Shown here in pieces: positions 1 to 7,080 of a stretch of DNA of 34,083 nt. Location of the stretch: IMG/VR virus record IMGVR_UViG_3300044974_000506, positions 1-34,083 of that record. One strand, given 5' to 3'. The DNA comes from a virus. The notes beneath the pieces were generated by a model. That model was not told the DNA's origin, did no database searches, and worked only from the letters and a program-made list of their open reading frames with translations. The stretch's first letter is position 1; the number at the start of each line of letters is the position of its first letter. The position numbers were made by a program, and so were the translations under genes.

Positions 1-2
1 GA

Positions 3-134
3 GTTGATCGCGCAAAGATGAAACTATACGATCTTGAACAGAAAGCCCAAGATGCTGTGATGCAAGAAAATGATTCAAAGCCAGTCTTTGATCGTGGTCG
101 AAGTACAGACAAATTCAAGAATCTGAAAGTGTAA
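3..134 (+). CDS. C-terminal fragment of an unidentified protein (5' truncated)
   Basis: An open frame runs from the window edge to a TAA at 132-134 and gives 43 residues, ending in Lys-Asn-Leu-Lys-Val. It is rich in charged residues (KMKLYDLEQKAQDAV is part of it). The stop codon shares its last A with the ATG of the next gene (TAATG), which is the tight spacing seen across this genome and supports a real gene end. The start lies outside the window. No domain is recognisable in so short a piece, so no function is proposed. Confidence 0.55.
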   Translation, partial: VDRAKMKLYDLEQKAQDAVMQENDSKPVFDRGRSTDKFKNLKV

Positions 135-748
135 TGCAACTGAAGAAGATTGAAAAGAAGGTTTATGCTCTGTCCAAAAACTGGGTTGGGGAGAAACATA
201 TTCCTTCTATGATTCGTCAACTGAATAAAGCATTCAAATCAAATATTGTTTGCTTTTCTTCTGAACGATTTGAGGATGAATACTATCCTGACCATAATGT
301 AATTGTGAATGGTCATTATTGTCTCAAAATCTCTGATATAATTCCTGAGCACATTTATATCTGTCTAAACTTTCCGAGTGATTCTAAAAAAGCGATCATA
401 ACTGAAGAGGGTGCTCGGAATCTTGCTGTGAAGATTATTCGCGCTATTCATCACGAATATCGCCACAAACACCAACAGAAGCAACGCCCTTTGCTTTTAC
501 AGAAAGAATATAAACCAAAGCCGAAACAGAATAAAATGAAAGCGATGTATTATGGGAATCCAGATGAATTGGATGCTCATGCATACGAAACACAAGCTGA
601 GAAACTGGATATAAATAAATTACGAAAGGCGCATAAGATTTCCTGGAAGGAATCAGAAGCCGTGTTTATGTATCGAAAAACATTTCGGAATCAAGATCCG
701 AAAGTTTGGAAAAAGTTTCTCAAAAAGGTTTATAAAAATGGCAGATAA
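134..748 (+). CDS. Small HExxH zinc metallopeptidase-like protein
   Basis: This 204-residue protein contains His107-Glu-Tyr-Arg-His111, an exact HExxH zinc-binding and catalytic motif, at the end of a predicted helix (residues 95-111). About 34 residues downstream, Glu145-Leu-Asp-Ala-His offers a plausible third, glutamate zinc ligand, as in gluzincins and ImmA-like peptidases. There is no signal peptide or membrane segment, so it should act in the cytoplasm. The C-terminus is very basic (many Lys and Arg). It starts at the stop codon of the upstream gene and overlaps the next gene by 11 bases, so the three are probably co-translated. The substrate is unknown; a phage or host protein are both possible. 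The catalytic motif is seen directly, and the peptidase assignment is inferred from it. Confidence 0.55.
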   Translation: MQLKKIEKKVYALSKNWVGEKHIPSMIRQLNKAFKSNIVCFSSERFEDEYYPDHNVIVNGHYCLKISDIIPEHIYICLNFPSDSKKAIITEEGARNLAVKIIRAIHHEYRHKHQQKQRPLLLQKEYKPKPKQNKMKAMYYGNPDELDAHAYETQAEKLDINKLRKAHKISWKESEAVFMYRKTFRNQDPKVWKKFLKKVYKNGR

Positions 749-1097
749 AACTGCACTTCAAGAAGCGTCCCAAGCACTATTTTGCGCATTAGCAGATTAT
801 TTGGGTCACAGAGAATCAGCAAAGGTCTTCGATAAGAAAGTTTATAAGACTTATGAAGAGTTTACTGCCAAATATGATCCTCCTGGTCAAAAAAACATAA
901 CGCAAGTTATAAAAGAAGCATATAAAACCAATGTAAACACACCTGGTGTTTCCTTAACAGATATTGAAAAATTTTTAATCTCTGATAAAACTTGGTTTCA
1001 TTCTTCTATGCATATTGCAAAACAAGTTTTAGTGGAAGTTGGTAATATTAACCAAAAATTTAATAGAATTAAAAACGTCAGCTGGAGTTATGGGTAA
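738..1097 (+). CDS. Conserved phage protein of unknown function, N-terminal part (probably frame-shifted into the next gene)
   Basis: The frame encodes 119 residues beginning MADKTALQEASQALFCALAD, with no recognised domain. It ends at a TAA (1095-1097) shortly after a Trp-Ser-Tyr-Gly. The downstream frame (1090-1917) continues with Gly-Asn-Ile-Gln if the reading shifts by +1 at the GGG before the stop. The joined protein would have about 394 residues. The stop is preceded by a Shine-Dalgarno-like GGAG four bases before GGG-TAA, which recalls the prfB +1 frameshift site. Alternatively it is a stand-alone small protein, or the extra G is a sequencing error. The function is unknown in every case. 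Confidence 0.6.
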   Translation: MADKTALQEASQALFCALADYLGHRESAKVFDKKVYKTYEEFTAKYDPPGQKNITQVIKEAYKTNVNTPGVSLTDIEKFLISDKTWFHSSMHIAKQVLVEVGNINQKFNRIKNVSWSYG

Positions 1098-1917
1098 TAT
1101 CCAAACTCTATTCTCACGAGCAAATAAGATCTTAAAAGAAGTTGAAGGTCCATCAAAAGCATTCGGTAATATTAATAAGTGGAGTCCAGCAGATATCTAC
1201 TTTGCAACTCCAGCTGCAAAAACAAAATTGGCAGCAGCAGTTTCTAAAAAGCCAAAGATAACATTTGAAGAACTCAATGGAATGATCTCTGGTATGATTG
1301 ATTCTGCAGACCTTCTTCCATTGTCATTAAAGAAACAGACAGGCGAAGTTGAAGTTGTTAAAGTCAACTTTGAGGGTGGTGGTGAACTGCCATATATATT
1401 TGCAGGCATTGGCGGTAAAGAAGAAGATGCTCGATCTTTGATTATTGAAATAAGTAAAACAGATAAATCAACTGATATAGTTATTCGCCATGATGCTGCA
1501 ACAGGCACATTTTCTGGTGGAACTTATAAGATGGAGATTCGATCAAAGGCTGGAGCAAGAGGTGGCTCATTATCTGGAAATAAGATAATTGACGTCGCAA
1601 AAGCAGTTGATGCTCAATTTGGCACTAAATTAGAACTATCCATGCAAACTGCCAAGCAAGGTTTTGCAGAAGAAGCAACCAAGAAATTAAAAAATCTTAA
1701 GAAAGAGCCAAAAGATTCTCCAGAAGGTATTCGATACAGACAAATCAGAAATGATTTGAGTAAGAAATATTTTACTGATTCTGGACCAAATAAAGAAATA
1801 AAAGAATATATGCTGAGCAATGCACGTAATGGAAAGTCAACTAAATTAGTAAAAGCGTTTATGGTTGCTGCAGCATCTGGAAGTGAGTACTCAGCGAAAT
1901 ATGTTATTGCGAAATAA
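1090..1917 (+). CDS. Conserved phage protein of unknown function, C-terminal part
   Basis: Translation from the ATG at 1090 gives 275 residues. The frame opens further upstream (to a TTG at 1039), but the extra residues look like out-of-frame translation of the preceding gene. The ATG overlaps the upstream stop as ATGGGTAA. The only Shine-Dalgarno-like sequence (GGAG, 1084-1087) is just two bases from this ATG, too close for good initiation, which favours a frameshift fusion with 738-1097. The protein contains a Lys-Trp-Ser-Pro-Ala-Asp-Ile segment near its N-terminus and a Gly-rich centre (FEGGGELPYIFAGIGGKEED). The C-terminus is Lys-rich. There are no transmembrane segments and no recognised catalytic motif. 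A virion or DNA-associated role is possible but not shown. Confidence 0.6.
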   Translation: MGNIQTLFSRANKILKEVEGPSKAFGNINKWSPADIYFATPAAKTKLAAAVSKKPKITFEELNGMISGMIDSADLLPLSLKKQTGEVEVVKVNFEGGGELPYIFAGIGGKEEDARSLIIEISKTDKSTDIVIRHDAATGTFSGGTYKMEIRSKAGARGGSLSGNKIIDVAKAVDAQFGTKLELSMQTAKQGFAEEATKKLKNLKKEPKDSPEGIRYRQIRNDLSKKYFTDSGPNKEIKEYMLSNARNGKSTKLVKAFMVAAASGSEYSAKYVIAK

Positions 1918-1927
1918 TTGAGGTTTT

Positions 1928-2878
1928 ATGACTATATTTGTGACTGGTGGTTTGGGATTCATTGGTTCTAATTTCGTAATCTCGCACCTTAAAAAATATG
2001 TAAGCGACACGGTAGTCGTTCTTGATAATCATTCCTATGCCGCGAATGGAAGCAACCTGAATGGCTATTGGGAAGATTATCGCCTAGAAGTTAAGCATTG
2101 CGATATTCGCAATCTTGGTGTTCTGGAGAATCTCTATGAAGACTACAAACCTTCTCACACTTTCCATTTTGCTGCTGAATCTCACGTGGATAATTCTATT
2201 CGGGGCGATGATGTGTTCGTGGACACTAACATTGGCGGAACTCACAATATCATCAAGTGTATCCGTAAACACAGGAGTCGATTAGTCCACATCTCGACTG
2301 ATGAAGTCTACGGAAGTCTAACTCACGAAGATCCTCCGTTTACTGAGAATACTCCATACAATCCTCGCAATCCGTATTCTGCAACCAAAGCAGCCAGCGA
2401 TCATCTTGTTCGCGCATATATCAACACGCACAATATTGATGCAATTGTAACCAATTGTTCTAATAACTATGGTCCACGCCAGCATCGTGAGAAATTTATT
2501 CCAACAATTATTCGCCACATCAAGAATAACACACCTGTTCCTGTTTATGGTAGCGGAATGAATGTTCGTGATTGGTTGTATGTTGAGGATCACTGCGAGG
2601 CTTTGCTTACAATCAAAGAGAATTGGAAAACAGGCGAGCGTTATAACATCGGTGGTGGTGTTGAGATGAGCAATCTCGATATGGTCACTTTGATTCTTGA
2701 CGTTATGGGTAAGCCAGTGCATATGTATCAATCATGGATTAATTTTGTAAATGATCGTAAAGGTCATGACTTCAGATACGCCATGGATGCGAGTAAGATT
2801 TATAAAGAACTAGGTTGGTCAGCAAAGACTAAACTTGCTGAAGGTCTAGAAAAAACATTGGAGTGGTATAATGCGTAA
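1928..2878 (+). CDS. rmlB: dTDP-glucose 4,6-dehydratase (RmlB/RfbB)
   Basis: This enzyme converts dTDP-glucose to dTDP-4-keto-6-deoxyglucose with NAD as internal redox cofactor. The 316-residue protein is an extended short-chain dehydrogenase. It has the N-terminal nucleotide-binding TGGLGFIGSNF (Gly-x-x-Gly-x-x-Gly), the ISTDEVYG segment typical of RmlB (the Asp-Glu pair does the dehydration), and the catalytic YSATK (Tyr-x-x-x-Lys). The length is slightly below the bacterial norm of about 350. GAGG (1920-1923) lies just before the ATG as ribosome-binding site. It overlaps rmlA by 8 bases, so it is the first gene of a translationally coupled sugar operon. The DEVYG and fold motifs favour RmlB over CDP-glucose dehydratase (RfbG). 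Confidence 0.88.
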   Translation: MTIFVTGGLGFIGSNFVISHLKKYVSDTVVVLDNHSYAANGSNLNGYWEDYRLEVKHCDIRNLGVLENLYEDYKPSHTFHFAAESHVDNSIRGDDVFVDTNIGGTHNIIKCIRKHRSRLVHISTDEVYGSLTHEDPPFTENTPYNPRNPYSATKAASDHLVRAYINTHNIDAIVTNCSNNYGPRQHREKFIPTIIRHIKNNTPVPVYGSGMNVRDWLYVEDHCEALLTIKENWKTGERYNIGGGVEMSNLDMVTLILDVMGKPVHMYQSWINFVNDRKGHDFRYAMDASKIYKELGWSAKTKLAEGLEKTLEWYNA

Positions 2879-3743
2879 GGGAATTATTTTATCAGGTGGA
2901 ATGGGAACAAGATTATACCCATGCACCGAAGTGACTTCAAAACAGTTATTACCAGTTTATGATAAACCGCTGGTTTATTATCCATTATCGACATTGATGA
3001 TGGCTGGTATTCGTGACATTATGATCGTGAATTCACCAAACGATGCAGAAGCATTCAAACGTCTTTGTGGCGATGGCTCTCAGTGGGGAATCAGTATCTC
3101 TTATGCTATTCAGCAAGAGCCGAAAGGTATTGCTGAATGTTTCCGTATCTGTGAGAAATGGATCGGAAAGGATGATGTGACGCTCATTCTTGGCGATAAT
3201 ATTTTTTATGGTAACGAACTCATCAATCGTTTCAATGCAGCAAATTGGAATAATGTCGGTTGCACGCTGTTCGCATATCATGTTGCTGATCCAGAAAGAT
3301 TTGGTGTTATTGAATTAGACAGCAACGACGATCCTGTCAAGATTGTTGAAAAACCCAAATTTGCACCCAGCAATTATGCGGTGACTGGGCTTTACTTTTA
3401 CGACAATAACGTAGTAGAATATGCTTGGAGGATTACTCCTTCAGCAAGAGGTGAACTCGAGATTACAGACATCAATAACATCTATATGCAAAATCATGAT
3501 TGCAAGGTTGAGTATTTGAATCGTGGTATTGCTTGGATTGATACTGGAACTTTCGAATCTCTCTCAGAGGCTTCTGTATTTGTTGGTTCTGTGCAACGTA
3601 GAACTGGGATGATGATTGCATGCCCAGAAGAAATTGCATATAAGAATGCATGGATCACAGAGAATCAAGTGAGAGCCGCTGCTGCAAAATATAGCAAATC
3701 TGATTATGGTAGATATCTTGGACAAATCTTGAGGACAAAATAA
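2871..3743 (+). CDS. rmlA: Glucose-1-phosphate thymidylyltransferase (RmlA/RfbA)
   Basis: This enzyme joins dTTP and glucose-1-phosphate to make dTDP-glucose, the substrate of the upstream RmlB. The 290-residue length is exactly typical. The N-terminus carries the nucleotidyltransferase signature GIILSGGMGTRLYPCTEVTS followed by KQLLPVYDKPLVYYPLSTLM, which distinguishes RmlA from cytidylyltransferases such as RfbF. LGDNIFYG (metal-binding Asp) and the later VEKPK and WIDTGTFESL segments are also present. It overlaps rmlB by 8 bases, and its stop overlaps the ATG of the next gene by one base (TAATG), so expression is coupled. Phages usually rely on host dTDP-glucose, so carrying the whole front end suggests a need for extra or independent supply. 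Confidence 0.92.
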   Translation: MRKGIILSGGMGTRLYPCTEVTSKQLLPVYDKPLVYYPLSTLMMAGIRDIMIVNSPNDAEAFKRLCGDGSQWGISISYAIQQEPKGIAECFRICEKWIGKDDVTLILGDNIFYGNELINRFNAANWNNVGCTLFAYHVADPERFGVIELDSNDDPVKIVEKPKFAPSNYAVTGLYFYDNNVVEYAWRITPSARGELEITDINNIYMQNHDCKVEYLNRGIAWIDTGTFESLSEASVFVGSVQRRTGMMIACPEEIAYKNAWITENQVRAAAAKYSKSDYGRYLGQILRTK

Positions 3744-5038
3744 TGAGTGACGTGAAGCAAATGATTGAAGAATTGGTTGCCGCTGTTGGTACGCCGAAGT
3801 ATGCGTATAACTGTAAGCAATTCAATCCTGAGAAAGATACAGTATTCTATTCTGGTCCATATTGGGACGAGAAAGAAGTTATTGCTGGCGTCACTGCATT
3901 CTTGACAGGTAAGTGGCTCGTCTCTGGTGAGCAAGTCGCCAAGTTTCAGTGGGCGTTTGGACATAAGTTCAATGTAAAGCATTGCCACATGGTCAACTCT
4001 GGTTCGTCTGCCAATCTTACCATGGTTGCTGCTCTCAAGAAACACTTGGGCTGGAAGGATGGCGACCAAGTTATCGTTTCACCAGTAGGCTTCCCAACTA
4101 CAATTGCTCCGTTGGTTCAAAATGGGCTTGTGCCAGTCTTTGTTGATATTGAGATGGAAACACTCAACTTTGATCTTGATCATGTTGAAAAGTGGATCAC
4201 CGATAAGACCGTTGCCATTTTTGTCTCACCAGTTCTTGGCAATCCGCCAGATATGGATCGAATCAAGGCTATGTGCGAGAAACATAGCATTCGTTTGATT
4301 GGTGATAACTGCGATTCACTTGGCACAAAGTGGGATGGCAAACTGCTGACGGATTATTACTATGCGTGGACAACATCTTTCTATCCTGCTCACCACATTT
4401 CGACAGGCGAAGGCGGCATGGTTTGCTCAAACGACGAGCAACTCATCAATACTGCTCGCAGCATTAGCTGGTGGGGTCGTGATTGCCGTTGCGTTGGTGC
4501 TGCTAATCTATTGGCTTGTGGAACATGTGGCAATCGCTTTGATAAATGGCTTGAAGGATATAATGGAATAATCGATCACAAGTATCTGTTCTCAAATATG
4601 GGATACAATCTCAAGCCACTCGATCTTCAGGGTGCGATTGGTATTGAGCAGTTGAAGAAGATCGATGAGATTGATGTCAAGCGTCGTGTAAACTTTGCTC
4701 GTATCAAGCATCTCTTCGAGAAATATGTTCCTGGTGTTCGTGTTGCTGAGAATCTTTTGCTTGCTGATCCTTCTTGGTTCGGTGTTCCTTTGATCACTGA
4801 TACACCTGAACTGAAAGAAAAACTCCAGGCATTCTGTGAAGCAAATCGCATTCAGACTCGCAACTACTTTGCTGGAAATATTCTGTTGCATCCTGGTTAC
4901 AAGCATCTTGACGATGCCTCGAAGTATCCGAATGCTAACAAGGCATTGAGCAATGTATTCTTCGTCGGTTGCCCACCGCATTATGGCGAGGATGTGTTTG
5001 CCTATTACGAAAGCGTGATGTCAAAATGGCAATCGTAA
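3743..5038 (+). CDS. rfbH: RfbH/E1-type NDP-4-keto-6-deoxyhexose 3-dehydrase (PMP and 2Fe-2S enzyme)
   Basis: This is a 431-residue member of the DegT/DnrJ/EryC1/StrS fold, but of the dehydrase branch. The usual PLP-binding lysine is replaced by histidine in YPAHHISTGEGG (His217-His218; the known E1 enzyme has His220). The family's iron-sulfur ligand pattern is present: Cys190, then 57 residues, Cys248, one residue, Cys250, eight residues, Cys259 (Cys262 follows). Published E1 has C-x57-C-x1-C-x7-C. The expected reaction is removal of the C3 hydroxyl of a nucleotide-4-keto-6-deoxyhexose, using PMP and an external reductase. No reductase gene is visible here; a host ferredoxin or flavodoxin system could serve, as for SpnQ. 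It overlaps the next gene by 13 bases. Confidence 0.85.
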   Translation: MSDVKQMIEELVAAVGTPKYAYNCKQFNPEKDTVFYSGPYWDEKEVIAGVTAFLTGKWLVSGEQVAKFQWAFGHKFNVKHCHMVNSGSSANLTMVAALKKHLGWKDGDQVIVSPVGFPTTIAPLVQNGLVPVFVDIEMETLNFDLDHVEKWITDKTVAIFVSPVLGNPPDMDRIKAMCEKHSIRLIGDNCDSLGTKWDGKLLTDYYYAWTTSFYPAHHISTGEGGMVCSNDEQLINTARSISWWGRDCRCVGAANLLACGTCGNRFDKWLEGYNGIIDHKYLFSNMGYNLKPLDLQGAIGIEQLKKIDEIDVKRRVNFARIKHLFEKYVPGVRVAENLLLADPSWFGVPLITDTPELKEKLQAFCEANRIQTRNYFAGNILLHPGYKHLDDASKYPNANKALSNVFFVGCPPHYGEDVFAYYESVMSKWQS

Positions 5039-5907
5039 ACGTCTTTGGAGGATATGGCTTTGTCGGAAGTGAATACTGTAACGTCGCCAAAGGCTGGATC
5101 AAAAATTACAGAGATAATTACCAAGTACGGAGTGCCGATTGCGTTTACTTTATTAGTACCGTTGATAACTATAATGTACACGTCGATTCTCTCTTGGATA
5201 TTGATACTAATCTCGTTGTATTGATGAAGGTTCTCGACGAATATCGTAAATATATAAAAGAAACTGGTGAACAAGGGGTGTTCAACTTCATGAGTTCTTG
5301 GTTCGTTTATGGACAAGACTCTGGATTTGGCGAAGGATCGCGTGGTATTCCCGAGACCGATCCTTGTGACCCAAAAGGATTTTATTCAATTACGAAGCGT
5401 TGCGCTGAACAGTTGCTTATGTCATACTGCGAGACGTTTGGGCTTCAATATCGAATCTTGAGGCTGGCGAATGTACTGGGTAAACAGGATAAAAAGGTAT
5501 CTGCGAAAAAGAACGCTCTCCAATACCTATTGGGAGAGATCGCGGCTAACCGACCAGTTGATCTCTATGATAGTGGGTATTTTTATCGTGACTATATTGA
5601 TGTTAGGGATTGCGCTCGAGCAATCGATCTGGTTGTCCAGCAAGGAGAAATCAACTCCATCTACAATATCGGAAACGGTAAACCGATAATCTTTCGAGAC
5701 ATTGTTCGTTACGCTCGAGACGCGATGGATTCTGCGTCAGAACTCCGCACGATTGAGCAGAAAGAATTCCACAAGAAAGTTCAATCCTCTCGTTCCTTCT
5801 TTATGAATAATACTAAACTTGAATCCTTGGGTTACAGACCACAATACACGATTCAAGAAACCGTCGACGACATCATTCACGGAATACTAACTAAAGAAAA
5901 TAACTAA
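5026..5907 (+). CDS. NAD(P)-dependent SDR epimerase/dehydratase/reductase of the sugar operon
   Basis: The protein has 293 residues from the ATG at 5026 (MAIVNVFGGYGFVGSEY); a frame extension back to 4969 would lie inside rfbH and lacks support. GGYGFVG is the dinucleotide-binding loop and YSITK is the Tyr-x-x-x-Lys catalytic pair. RDYIDVRDCARAI and YNIGNGKP are typical of extended SDR sugar enzymes. In Salmonella and Yersinia dideoxyhexose operons the corresponding last enzyme is a 4-ketoreductase such as abequose synthase (RfbJ) or paratose synthase (RfbS). That role fits the position after rfbH, but the exact product cannot be read from the sequence. Epimerase activity is the alternative. 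Confidence 0.75.
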   Translation: MAIVNVFGGYGFVGSEYCNVAKGWIKNYRDNYQVRSADCVYFISTVDNYNVHVDSLLDIDTNLVVLMKVLDEYRKYIKETGEQGVFNFMSSWFVYGQDSGFGEGSRGIPETDPCDPKGFYSITKRCAEQLLMSYCETFGLQYRILRLANVLGKQDKKVSAKKNALQYLLGEIAANRPVDLYDSGYFYRDYIDVRDCARAIDLVVQQGEINSIYNIGNGKPIIFRDIVRYARDAMDSASELRTIEQKEFHKKVQSSRSFFMNNTKLESLGYRPQYTIQETVDDIIHGILTKENN

Positions 5908-5912
5908 ATATA
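5904..5912 (+). promoter_or_regulatory. Possible T4-type late promoter (CTAAATATA)
   Basis: CTAAATATA resembles the T4 late promoter core TATAAATA and lies 25 bases before the ATG at 5938. The gap includes a good Shine-Dalgarno sequence (GGAGAG, 5929-5934). It sits at the boundary between the sugar operon and the cargo-like genes, a sensible place for a late transcript to begin. In an AT-rich genome such a short match can arise by chance. Confidence 0.3.
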
Positions 5913-5937
5913 CTATATCCCACAGTGTGGAGAGAGT

Positions 5938-7080
5938 ATGTTTGGTTTCAAACAGTATATTCCGTTTCTAACAGAGCAAAAAGCACCTGCTCGCGGAATT
6001 CAACACCTCCCACACGCATTCGAACCAGCCTTCCACGCTCGTAAAGTTGCAGTATCATCTGCAGTCTCTAAAATTCAAAAAGTCGCTAGTGGTCGCGCTC
6101 CACTGACTCGTAAAATCGACGATCGTATGTCATTCCAGGTTATCCACACACCTGAAGGGAAGGTTGGAGTCAAATACAAAGGTCCTGGAGCAACATATAA
6201 CTTCTCTCCAGAAGATATCAAGAAACAATATAGCGAAAAACCATATATCGCTGGACCATTGATGAACACTCTCAAGCACATTCATAAGGTGCTTCCAGAA
6301 GGACCAGGGGAGTATCAAGGTGGATATCTCAGTGCTATCGAGGATCGCACCGAAGAAGATGGTAAGATTGGGCACAAACCAAATACTATTCGCTATTCTA
6401 TAGATAAAAACTCTCCAGAAGGTAAGAAACTCGCAAAGGCTCCGTTGAGTGTCGCCTTACACTCTAGACTAAATGCGAAGGGTGAGGCTTCTCCTATTGA
6501 AGCAGGTGAATTGAAAGATCATCCTGATGTTCATGTAATGAATCATGTTGTTTCTGCTGATGAGAGAAAATTAAGCCCAGAAGCAAAACGTAAAGTTCTT
6601 ACTCATCTTGCAGCTGCAAAGGAATTGAATAAGGATCATGGTCATGAACATCATGAAGGTCATGAAGAAACATTACAACGATATTCCAATTCAACCGTTG
6701 ATAGTGGCGAAAAGCCATCTGCTAAAGGCTATAAGAAATTCTTAGAAAAATATCACCAAAAACGAATTGATTCAGTGAAGACAGAAAAAGCCAAAAATCA
6801 AAAACGTGAAGAAATGAAAGCAGCGATGAATCATGTAAATGATAATCTAGAAAAATTCGATCGTTCTTTTGATATACACCACCACTTACAACAAGCCACT
6901 TATGCAACAGCTGACGCTCTATCTAAAACGGCTCATGGTGGGTATTCGCATCACATCTTTGGTCAAGAGGCTGCTGGCGAGGGATTTGTTTCTGGCAATT
7001 CTAAATTTGTACCTCGTAAATTCACTGAAGCAAATCGCAAAAGATCAGCCGAACTCAAAGCGCAAAAGAGTGTAATATGA
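5938..7080 (+). CDS. Putative head-internal (capsid-targeted) protein of unknown function
   Basis: A 380-residue soluble, basic, His-rich protein. Its first residues, MFGFKQYIPFLTEQ, resemble the capsid-targeting sequence of T4 internal proteins (IPIII begins MKTYQEFIAE), and FLTE/Q fits the Leu-x-Glu preference of the T4 prohead protease gp21. Two other genes here (14889 and 15747) share the same start. A His-rich patch (HGHEHHEGHEE, about residues 234-244) could bind metal. The C-terminal half is coiled-coil-like (Lys/Glu-rich, residues 255-300). There is no recognised enzyme motif. Its stop (TGA 7078-7080) overlaps the ATG at 7077 (ATGA), so it is coupled to the next gene. Packaging into the head is an inference. 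Confidence 0.7.
   Translation: MFGFKQYIPFLTEQKAPARGIQHLPHAFEPAFHARKVAVSSAVSKIQKVASGRAPLTRKIDDRMSFQVIHTPEGKVGVKYKGPGATYNFSPEDIKKQYSEKPYIAGPLMNTLKHIHKVLPEGPGEYQGGYLSAIEDRTEEDGKIGHKPNTIRYSIDKNSPEGKKLAKAPLSVALHSRLNAKGEASPIEAGELKDHPDVHVMNHVVSADERKLSPEAKRKVLTHLAAAKELNKDHGHEHHEGHEETLQRYSNSTVDSGEKPSAKGYKKFLEKYHQKRIDSVKTEKAKNQKREEMKAAMNHVNDNLEKFDRSFDIHHHLQQATYATADALSKTAHGGYSHHIFGQEAAGEGFVSGNSKFVPRKFTEANRKRSAELKAQKSVI

Noticed and set aside
2318-2731. Antisense open frame (137 codons)
   Set aside because: Lies entirely opposite rmlB, whose motifs are clear; composition is that of an out-of-frame translation.
4969-5025. N-terminal extension of the SDR gene
   Set aside because: The extra 19 residues lie within the 3' end of the rfbH frame and do not look like an SDR start; the nucleotide-binding motif follows directly after the ATG at 5026.
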